Below are positions 48,628 to 57,404 of a stretch of DNA of 64,000 nt, piece after piece. A program made the position numbers and the translations under genes. Source of the stretch: Plotosus lineatus (Eukaryota > Chordata > Actinopteri > Siluriformes > Plotosidae); assembly GCA_024760905.1 (NCBI GenBank), contig CM045729.1:10035580-10099579 (forward strand), read 5' to 3'. The notes under the pieces were generated by a model. That model ran no database searches, was not told the DNA's origin, and saw only the letters and a program-made list of their open reading frames with translations. Within the stretch, counting starts at the first letter, position 1. Each line of letters starts with the position of its first letter.

Positions 48628-48720
48628 TATGCAATATTTTTGAAAGCAAATACAACTCGAGGGGCACTCATAGAGTGTAAGCTACATTCGCCGGTCTCAA
48701 ATGCATTATTATAACTTGAC
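47561..48720. other. Gene-free single-copy stretch with a hairpin and an (AAT)n run
   Basis: No exon is recognised. A perfect 20-bp inverted repeat (47778-47797 with 47834-47853, 36-base loop) and an AAT run (48581-48627) are the only structures seen. Confidence 0.5.
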
Positions 48721-48855
48721 ATAGTTACAATGAATTGTCTCCCTCTAGTGGGCAAGTCAGATGAAGATCCCCCCCCACACACACATCTCCTCCAAAATGT
48801 TCTGGGTTTTTACCAGGCCCATACCCCATCACTACACCAAAGTTGGTGAAATTTG

Positions 48856-48904
48856 CCCACGTGGCAGTGCACCAGGATTTTACCTGTAGTGATGACAGGC
48901 AAAA
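48856..48904 (-). pseudogene. Partial duplicate of the phosphatase active-site exon start
   Basis: Forty-nine bases match 49494-49542 except at two or three positions. They cover the acceptor (CTACAG) and the codons for GKILVHCHVG of the DUSP gene. The match stops in mid-exon, before the catalytic Arg, and the following sequence is unrelated. It lies about 590 bp beyond the real exon's stop and is not functional as a phosphatase exon. Confidence 0.7.
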
Positions 48905-49324
48905 TAGAAACGGTGGCATCTGATTGGTTTTGTCATCTACTGCATTTCTATTCAAGAAAAAAATGGACAGAGAATGGAAGCAGACATATTGGCATTTTAT
49001 TCAGAAAATATTTAATGAGTTACACAGCATGTACTGTTGATTTGTGGGTTTTTATGTCAGGGAATCAACTATGGAGGGAAAAATGCTGTTTGCTTAAACC
49101 AGCTTTTTTACACATCACTGCTTTAGTAGAAATTAAGAATAAATTAAAATACTGGTTGCTTATAAAAATTATAAAATACAGTTGTTCATATCAAGGTCGT
49201 CCCACATCTCTACATAACCCCTACCATGTTGGAAACTAGCCACAGTTTAACAAAACAACCATCATCTTTTTACAATGAGGTCTCCCCTGTATAGATTATG
49301 TCCTGTGAGGGCGTGGCCATGCAG

Positions 49325-49825
49325 TCAGGACCGATAACCATACAGTCTAACATGTAGGTCGATGAGCTGTCGAAGGAAGCCCCGGTTGGGTATAATCCCT
49401 CTACCCTGTTTAACCGTGTTGATGGCCTCCACCAGGGTCATGTTGTGCTTTAGCATCAGATACGCCAGTACGATGGTGGCTGAGCGACTCACACCCACGT
49501 GGCAGTGCACCAGGATTTTACCTGTAGTGGTGAGAGGCAAAGAGAAATGCATCCAATACGTTATTGTGAAGAAACCAACATCTTTACTTCTTTCAAACAG
49601 GAAGATATCAGTGATGTTTTTTTTACCTCCCGTCCTCAGAGCATTATGAATAAACTCTGCTCCTTTATTAAAGTTGACGCTCATATCATAGGCGGGAGAG
49701 TCATGGGCTTCGATACCCAGGTACGTGATTCCCATTCCAGAGTAAAAATCATCACCTCGCCGCGAGCTGTGAGTGCAGTTCATCACGTGAGTGAAGTTTC
49801 GCCTGCGAAGCTCGGCCCGAAATTC
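49325..49825 (-). CDS. DUSP26-like dual-specificity phosphatase, last two exons
   Basis: Dual-specificity phosphatases remove phosphate from Tyr and Ser/Thr, often on MAP kinases. Minus-strand exons are 49627-49825 and 49325-49521, joined in phase 1 with an acceptor at CTACAG. The first gives AELRRRNFTHVMNCTHSSR and YLGIEAHDSPAYDMS. The second carries the active site HCHVGVSRSA (HCX5R) with nucleophile Cys and phosphate-binding Arg, then IIPNRGFLRQL and a TGA stop. The EAHDSPAFDMS-like and RGIIPNRGFLRQL segments fit DUSP26 better than DUSP3, DUSP13 or DUSP29, but this is from memory. The N-terminal exons are not visible; they may lie beyond the LINE-rich region to the right or have been lost. 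About 50 further residues would be expected before this part. Confidence 0.82.
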   Translation of the reverse strand, partial: EFRAELRRRNFTHVMNCTHSSRRGDDFYSGMGITYLGIEAHDSPAYDMSVNFNKGAEFIHNALRTGGKKNITDIFLFERSKDVGFFTITYWMHFSLPLTTTGKILVHCHVGVSRSATIVLAYLMLKHNMTLVEAINTVKQGRGIIPNRGFLRQLIDLHVRLYGYRS

Positions 49826-50029
49826 CTACAGCAGGAAAGAAGGCAGTGTCAAAAAACCGTGGATGCAGATTGACCACAACAGCCTACGGGGTGTGTTCCT
49901 GGAGCGCCACCTAGTGCTAAAATTGTCCTATAGGTTACGAAATGGAGGTGTGGCTTTACATGCGTTGAAAGTGGTAAAACTCACTGAAGTCTTTTTATTC
50001 ATTCGTTCATCCATTTTCTGGGCCATTTA

Positions 50030-50330
50030 ATCCTAATCAGGATCATTGGGAGGCCGGCACACATCCCAGCCAACGCTGTACAAGGGCAGGGTACACCCTG
50101 AGCAGCTCACAGGATGAACCCTCATACAACTGACATTCTTACACCTAAGAAAGATTTGCAACCTTGATGTTTTCTGACTGTGGGAGGAAACCAGAGTACC
50201 TGGAGGAAACCCAACGCAAGTACGGGGAGAACACGCAAACTCCAAACAGAAACACCTGAGCTGGGAATGGACCACAGGTCTCCTTGTTGTGAGGTGGGCG
50301 TGCTAACCACTATGCCACCGTACCCCTGCT
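50030..50330 (-). mobile_element. tRNA-type SINE-like repeat
   Basis: On the minus strand the head (GTGGCATAGTGGTTAGCACG, box A-like) lies at about 50300-50325. It is followed by the block antisense to GACTGTGGGAGGAAACCAGA. It is better preserved than the copies in the tandem units. Confidence 0.65.
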
Positions 50331-50439
50331 GAAGTCATTTAGATTAAATAAATTATTCTCAAACTAAATTTTGCACCACAGTGAATAACAATGTAAACAT
50401 CATGATAATCACATGTCTCCGATATAAAGTTTTTTCTTT

Positions 50440-50645
50440 TCTTTTCTTTTATTGTTTATTAATTTATAATATTTATGTATCTATTTATTTATTTACTGAT
50501 ATAATATATATGTATGTGTGTATGTTTGTATATGTATCTATTTTTGCACCCCCTACTGATAGTACCTCAAGAGCCTGTAACAGTGAATTTCTCCATTGTG
50601 AGATTAATAAAGCTGTATCTTATCGTATCTTATCTTATCTTGGCA
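50440..50645 (+). mobile_element. LINE 3' tail with (TATCT)n
   Basis: The segment GTGAATTTCTCCATTGTGAG with ATTAATAAAGCTGTATC, followed by TATCT repeats (50608-50640), is typical of CR1/L2-type LINE ends in fish. The remainder of such an element is not recognised upstream, which is AT-rich. Confidence 0.5.
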
Positions 50646-50870
50646 GGACTGTTGATCGACCTCCCATCAAAAAGGAGCTGCTCGACTCCCATCACTGCCA
50701 AAGCAGGCGGAGTGAAATCGATGTCTATTTTCGCCGAGCGTGAATCTTTATATGTGGACCTGTAGGACATTTTGGAGATGAAGTTTGGCGAAAGAAATCA
50801 GAGAGGTTGATGGGAATGATCAGAAGACCCCACGACGCATTGCTGTCAGTTAGGACCTGGGTGCTCCTAA
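50646..50870. other. Short gene-free stretch before the RTE LINE
   Basis: No element or exon is recognised. Confidence 0.4.
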
Positions 50871-53800
50871 TGCAGCCGTGAGGGGGGGGCACAAACCAGT
50901 GTCTCTCCCTCACGCCGGTCCCAAGCCCGGATAAATGCAGAGGGTTGTGTCAGGAAGGGCATCCGGCGTAAAACAAATGCCAAATAAACTATGCGAATCA
51001 CAAGAAAGAATGACATACCGGATCGGTCGAGGCCCGGGTTAACAACGACCGCCATCAGTGCCGTCAACCAACAGGGTGCTGATGGAAATTGGACTACTGT
51101 TGGTCGAAGACGTCGAAGAAGGAGAGGCGGGAGGCGTGTCCGTTGCCAGAGAGAGAAGAGGAAAGGCATGAGTCTAGGACTGAAAGTAGGGACTTTGAAT
51201 ATTGGAACTATGTCAGGAAAAGGTAGAGAGCTGGCTGACATGATGCAGAGGAGGAAGGTGGACATACTGTGTGTTCAGGAGACCAGGTGGAAAGGTCGCA
51301 AGGCTAGAAGCATAGGAGCAGGGTTTAAGCTGTTTTATCATGGTGTGGATGGGAAGAGAAATGGAGTCGGAGTCATCTTGAAGGAGGAGTTTGCCAGGAA
51401 TGTTCTAGAAGTGAAAAGAGTGTCAGACAGAGTGATGAGTCTCAAGTTAGAAATTAAAGGTGTGATGGTCAATGTTGTTAGTGCTTATGCCCCACAGACA
51501 GGATGTGAGCGAGAAGAGAAGGAGAGATTCTGGAGGGAGTTAGATGAAGTGATGCAGAGTACCCCCAGAGGTGAAAGAGTGGTCATTGGGGCAGACTTCA
51601 ATGGACATGTTGGTGCAGGAAACAGAGGGGACGAGGAAGTGATGGGTAGGTTTGGTATCCAGGACAGGAATGCAGAAGGACAGATGTTGGTAGATTTTGC
51701 AAAAAGGATGGAAATGGCTGTGGTGAATACTTCCTTCCAGAAGAGAGAGGAGCATAGGGTGACTTATAAAAGTGGAGGTAGGAGCACACAGGTAGACTAC
51801 ATCTTGTGCAGGCGATGTAATTTAAAGGAAGTCAGTGACTGCAAAGTAGTAGCGGGTGAGAGTGTTGCCAAACAGCATAGGATGGTGGTGTGCAGGATGA
51901 TGCTGATGGTGAGGAAGGTGAAGAAGGCAAAGGCAGAGCAGAAGACAAAGTGGTGGAAGTTGAAAAAGGAAGTGTCGGGTTGTCTTCAAGGAGGAGTTGA
52001 AACAGGCTTTGGGTGGTCAGGAAGTGCTTCCAGATGACTGGACAACTACAGCGAATGTGATCAGGGAGACAGGTAGGAGAATACTTGGTGTGTCATCTGG
52101 AAGGAAAGTAGATAAGGAGACTTGGTGGTGGAATGAGGAAGTGCAGGAGTGTGTACAAAGGAAGAGATTAGCTAAGAAGAAGTGGGACATTGACAAAACC
52201 GAAGAGAGTAAACAGGAGTACAGGGAGACACAGCGTAAGGCAAAGGTAGCAGTGTCAAAGGCCAAACAGAGCGCGTTTGATGACTTGTATGCTCGGCTGG
52301 AAAGTAAGGAGGGAGAAAATGAATTATACAGGTTGGCACAGCAGAGAAATAGAGATGGGAAGGACGTGCAGCAAGTTAGATTGATAAAGGACAGAGAGGG
52401 AAATGTATTGACTGATGACAGAAGTGTGCTGGGAAGATGGAAAGAGTACTTTGAAGAGCTGATGAATGAGGAAAATGAGAGAGAGAAAAGAGTAGAAGAG
52501 GTGACTGTTGAGGACCAGGAAGGAGCAAAGATTAGTAAGGGTGAAGTGAGGAGGGCATTGAAGAGGATGAAGAATGGAAAGGCAGTTGGTCCTGATGACA
52601 TACCGGTGGAGGTATGGAAGTGTCTAGGAGAGGTAGCAGTAGATTTTCTGACAAGAACATTTAACAAGGTCTTAGAGAGTGAGAGGATGCCAGAGGAATG
52701 GAGGAGAAGTGTGCTGGTGCCCATTTTTAAGAACAAGGGAGACGTGCAGAGTTGTGGCAACTACAGAGGGATAAAGTTGATGAGCCATACGATGAAGTTA
52801 TGGGAAAGAATAGTGGAAGCTAGACTAAGGGCAGAAGTCAGCATTTGTGAACAACAGTTTGGTTTCATGCCCAGAAAGAGCACCACAGATGCAGTGTTTG
52901 CCTTGAGGATGTTAATGGAGAAGTACAGAGAAGGTCAGACGGAGCTGCATTGTGCCTTTGTGGATCTGGAGAAAGCATATGACAGGGTGCCGAGAGAAGA
53001 ACTGTGGTATTGCATGAGGAAGTCTGGAGTGGCAGAGAAGTATGTTAGAGTGATGCAGGACATGTATGAGAGATGTAAGACAGTGGTGAGGTGTGCTGTC
53101 GGTGTGACAGAAGAGTTCAAGGTGGAGGTGGGACTGCATCAAGGGTCAGCTCTCAGCCCCTTCTTGTTCGCTATGGTGATGGACAGGCTGACAGACGAGG
53201 TTAGACAAGATTCCCCATGGACTATGATGTTTGCAGATGACATTGTAATCTGGAGTGAGAGCAGAGAACAAGTGCAGGAAAATCTAGAGAGGTGGAGGTA
53301 TGCCCTGGAAAGGAGGGGAATGACGATTAGCCTCAGTAAGACAGAATACATGTGCATGAATTCCAAGGACCAAAGAGGAACGGTGAGATTACAGGGAGCA
53401 GAGATAAGAAAGGTGGAGGATTTTAAGTACTTCGGCTCAACAATCCAGAGCAATGGAGAGTGTGGAAAAGAGGTCAAGAAGCGTGTGCAGGCAGGTTGGA
53501 ATGGTTGGAGAAAAGGGTCCGGTGTGATGTGTGATAGGAGGGTATCGGCAAAAATGAAAGGAAAAGTGTACAAGACGGTGTTGAGGCCAACGATGCTGTA
53601 TGGGTTAGAAACAGTGGCCCTGGGGAAAAGGCAGGAGGCAGAGTTGGAGGTAGCAGAGATGAAAATGTTGAGGTTCTCTTTGGGAGTAACGAGGATGGAT
53701 AGGATTAGGAATGAGCACGTCAGAGGGACAGCACATGTAAGACGTTTTGGAGACAAAGTCAGAGAGGCTAGATTGAGATGGTTTGGACATGTACAGAGGA

Positions 53801-54015
53801 GGGATAGTGAGTATATTGGTAATAGGATGCTGAGGCTGGAACTACCAGGCAAAAGGCCTAGAGGAAGACCAAAGAGACGATTCATGGATGTGGTAAAGGA
53901 GGACATGAAGGTCGTTGGTGTAAGAGAAGAAGATGCAAAGGATAGGGTGAGATGGAGGCAGATGATTCGCTGTGGCGACCCCTGAAGGGAAAAGCCGAAA
54001 GGAAAAGAAGAAGAA
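50871..54015 (+). mobile_element. Near full-length RTE-clade LINE
   Basis: It starts at TGCAGCCGTGAGGGG, the same 5' end as the minus-strand copy at 61463, and ends in GGGAAAAGCCGAAAGG plus AAG repeats. It encodes an APE endonuclease and RT, as RTE elements do with a single main frame. The 5' region 50943-51000 and 3' end 53961-54010 together reappear fused as the tail of the tRNA-SINE family. Confidence 0.88.
50991..53985 (+). pseudogene. RTE endonuclease-reverse transcriptase, single frameshift
   Basis: ATG at 50991. The endonuclease (VGTLNIGTMSGKGRELAD, CVQETRWKG, YAPQTG, GADFNGHVG) lies in the first 300 residues; host annotations often call such sequence 'craniofacial development protein 2-like'. 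Two bases are missing near 51970 relative to the copy at 60350, moving the frame from 50991-52037 to 51997-53985. The second part holds the RT: AVGPDDIPVEVW, NYRGIKLMSHTMKLWERI, AFVDLEKAYDRVPRE, GLHQGSALSPFLFA and the catalytic FADD at about 53230. The C-terminal domain ends MIRCGDP. Apart from the frameshift it is open, hence recently active. Confidence 0.88.
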
Positions 54016-54960
54016 CACTCTCCTGGGTAACTGGGTTATTTTAAGACTCCAAGTTGGCTGGATGTCAGTAATGCGCAGACTGCACCTTTGTACTGGATCA
54101 CTTACACACATAAAGCTTTCAAACACATACAGACGTGCGCGCGCAAGCATACATATAAATCTTCTCCGTACTGTTATAGAAATGCGAAAGCACTTACATG
54201 TCAAAATGGTAATATTTCATCTACATGGGTTACAGTCATTACATCACTCCTGTCAACATCAGTGTTATAACAGTAACATCACTTTAAATCTACGGAGACC
54301 GGACATAAGTAAATAGACTTCAAACATTTCAGAATTAATTAATTAATTATTTTATTATTATACATGCAACTAGCTGCTCAACTGCATTCGCTTATTTAAT
54401 GTATGTCGTATCGGCCGATACCTACAATTTGACCTCTGAAAGTCACATTTTTGTACAATTTAATGGATTCAATGTCATGACCAAGGGTCAGAGTGCTGTA
54501 GAAATGTGCTCCAAGTTGTGCAAAAGTCATGCAAACATAGCTCGCGCTCCAGGAAGTCAAGAACTGTCCGATTTTCACAGCGATCGAATTGTGAGTCAGT
54601 CAGAGGCCGGCATCAGCCAGCAACAAATAGCTGAAAATTTGAATATTCCTCGTTCAATGGTAAACGACGAATTCACGACCAGATCAACTAGGACCATCAG
54701 AGATGACATCAGCCTTTGCTCTGTGACGAGCGCAGTGGAGGAAAATCCCAAGAGGAGGAAACTTTCAAGGAAGCAGACATTGTGGAAAACTCCAAACCAG
54801 CCCGAAAAGTGTAAGAGGCTATCTTGCTCAAATGGCCTATTTTGACCCAGCATAAAGATGCAAGTGTCTTCTTCCACCAGCATACAGTATCACGCCGGTC
54901 TTCGTCAGGGTTACAACTAGTAGGCCTCTTATACTTCTCAACTGCATTCTGCAGTCTGAG
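54016..54960 (+). mobile_element. Gene-free stretch with a Tc1-like transposase N-terminal remnant
   Basis: 54016-54500 shows no feature beyond AT-rich sequence. From about 54555 the plus strand encodes a paired-like helix-turn-helix (ELSDFHSDRIVSQSEAG, then QQIAENLNIPRSMVND) typical of the Tc1 transposase N-terminus. The frame then degenerates. It is interrupted at 54961 by an RTE fragment. Confidence 0.5.
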
Positions 54961-55551
54961 GCTTCTTCTTTTCCTTTCGGCTGCTCCCTTCAGGGGTCGC
55001 CACAGCAAATCATCCACCTCCATCTCACCCTGTCCTCTGCATCTTCTTTTTTGATTCCAACAGCCTTCATGTCTTCCTTCACCACATCCATAAATCTCTT
55101 CTTTGGTCTTCCGCTAGGCCTTCTGCCTGGTATTTCCAACCTCAGCATCCTACTGCCAATATACTCACTTTCTCTCCTCTGTACATGTCCAAACCATCTC
55201 AATCTAGCCTCTCTGACTTTGTCTCCAAAACATCTTACATGGGCTGTCCCTCTGATATACTCATTTCTGACCCTATCCATCCTCGTTACTCCCAGAGATA
55301 ACCTCAACATTTTCACCTCCGCTACATCCTCCTGCCTTTTCCTCTGCGCCACTGTTTCTAAGCCATACAACATCGCTGGCCTCACCACCGTCTTGTACAC
55401 TTTTCCTTTCATTCTTGCTGACACTCTCCTATCGCACATCACACCGGACACTTTTCTCCAACCATTCCAGCCTGCCTGCACACGCTTCTTCACCTCTTTT
55501 CCACACTCTCCATTGCTCTGGATTGTTGAGCCTAAGTACTTAAAATCCTCC
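54961..55551 (-). mobile_element. 5'-truncated RTE LINE
   Basis: The minus strand gives an open frame for the last 195 residues of the RTE polymerase, from DFKYLGSTIQSNGECG to WMICCGDP, then the tail at the 54961 end. Compared with 53400-53985 it has few changes (for example a short deletion after AQRKRQE). Confidence 0.85.
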
Positions 55552-55913
55552 TTAAAACTTAAAATGAGTGCTACAGGCATTACATCACTCCTGCCCAGTG
55601 TTCCCATTAAGGAGAACTGAGTTTGTGCCAATACTGTGTTCAGATGACTCGGACGCTGGAGGCACTGGCTGGTTCTCAGCCAATCTTGACAGTGTGGCTT
55701 GCTTGACAGCAAGAAGCGCAGGAAGGTTGCTGGAGGGGATATCCACCTCCTGCAGGGGGTGGGACGTCCCCCATAAACTCTCCCATAAAATATGGTAAAA
55801 ATTTACAATTGAAATTTGCAACATGAGTCCATCTAGAGACAAGTGTTGATTTAAAAAATGTAAAAACCAGAAGAATTTGTGCGTGCACTGAAAGAATTTT
55901 GGTGGTTTAAACT
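55552..55913. other. Gene-free stretch
   Basis: Nothing is recognised. It lies just 3' of the poly(A) signal of the next minus-strand exon. Confidence 0.45.
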
Positions 55914-56602
55914 TTTATTGACAGTTCATGGGTAGCTTACAATTTATTATTCAACTTGTGAAAGCAACAAGTCCTAATATCAACTCGAAATCAGTCATAA
56001 GAATCGTGTTCTGGACCAGAATCACCCGGATACGGTCGAGGTTGTTACCCCGATGTTCTCATGTACAGTTGTGTATATTCATAGAATGCATTCATTGTGT
56101 ACATAACATAGTGGGACCTCGATGGTGCAGAACCAGTCTATCCCGAAATGTCTCATTAGTGAATTGCAGGGCTGCCAACCCAGGAAAGGACCACTTTGTA
56201 GTCGATTTACACCAAAATGTATTTCTGATAGATGCCGAACATTTTGACAGCTGTTTAACATGACATACAAACAAGTCGGAGATTATGGAACTTAAAACAA
56301 AACAAAGACAGAATAAAATTACTGCTCAGTGCCAATAATTCCTTGCGCCAATCGAAAATAATTTGCACCTGCCACGTCAGTAAATTTTACAAAGGATGCA
56401 TCTCTTTTCTCATCATCTATAAATTTTACGGCTGTTATGTCTCGAGTCTATAGACATTTATACATGTTGGGATTGTTACGCCGATCCTCTCTACATCCAC
56501 ATCCATAACTGTTACAGTCATCACTTGTCGTCTCCGTACACCTGTAACCGTTACATGATTGAAAGTCAGTAGAATTTGTGGACCACCAACAATTTCCATG
56601 TA
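55914..56602 (-). CDS. Last exon of an unrecognised cysteine-rich secreted-type protein, with 3' UTR
   Basis: A strong acceptor (polypyrimidine tract then TTTCAG, exon from 56602) leads into 51 codons ending at a TAG at 56448-56450. They include GNCWWSTNSTDFQSCNGYRC and a CGC pair, eight cysteines in about 45 residues, plus an N-S-T glycosylation sequon. That looks like a disulphide-bonded extracellular domain. The following 530 bases are open-frame-poor and reach an AATAAA at 55914-55919 (minus), a plausible 3' UTR. I do not recognise the family. No partner exon is visible upstream, so the rest may lie beyond the LINE copies to the right or the gene may be broken. The CDS part is 56448-56602. 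Confidence 0.5.
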
Positions 56603-57056
56603 CTGAAATCAGAAAAAAAATGTTGTTAAAATTCCGGAAGTGCGGGAGCAACTGAAACAGACTGCCAGATAACGCGTGTGCTCTCCGCATGCAGTATCTG
56701 GGATATCAGAGAGTTGTTGCACAGACTTGTACTGAGTTCAATAATTAGTTGCAACTGTGGGGAAACAGCTGTCCGGGGTACACCCCAAACTCATTCACAG
56801 TTGGTTGAGATGGGCGCTAGACTCTCTGAGACTCTTCTTAGGATTAAGTGGCTCTAAAAATGAATGAATGAATGAACTGTGGGGAACTGTTGATTGATTG
56901 GGGTTTGTCGACAAAAGATTCAGACGAGAGAAAATCAGTTTTACAGTAAACTGCCTTAAGAGGTGAAAACAAGTCTTTGCTTCTTAATCCCACTTCCGGT
57001 TTCTCCAGAAGATCAAATCCTTCCACCATGGAATATGAATTGTGTCATGAACAAGG

Positions 57057-57105
<49 letters not shown>

Positions 57106-57394
57106 TGTGTGTGTTTGTGTGTGTGTGTGTGTGTGGGGGGGGGGGTTTAAGTCATGGGCAACACATCATTATTTTGTCCTGCTCAGAGTCAGCTCAACTC
57201 TACATGCCAACTCTAAGAAGCCTAGAAATCTTTAACTCGCGTTCTATGATGCACAGATATATAATTCTGTACTAATATTCTAATATAATTTTTCCATTTT
57301 GACTTTTTCATCCTGTTTATTAAAGGGAAATACAGATAGACATAAAATTCTTCTTCTGGTTATTAATGGTTAAATTTCTGTGTTTCAAATGAAA
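56603..57394. other. Gene-free stretch with L2-like tail and (TG)n
   Basis: An L2-like LINE end is at about 56765-56875 (GCTGTCCGGGGTACACCCC, ending GAATGAATGAATGAA). A TG/GA microsatellite with a terminal G tract is at 57058-57146. No exon is recognised. Confidence 0.5.
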
Positions 57395-57404
57395 TGACAC
57401 AAAT

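Noticed and set aside
50991..52037. Possible host gene resembling craniofacial development protein 2
   Set aside because: The similarity is to the APE endonuclease of RTE LINEs. The frame continues into a reverse transcriptase and lies inside a delimited element.
52017..52760. Long antisense frames over the LINE (52017-52760, 53139-53906) and over its fragments (8222-8767, 31230-31775)
   Set aside because: They are antisense shadows of the RTE polymerase. Their Leu/Ser-rich composition mirrors the purine-rich sense strand.
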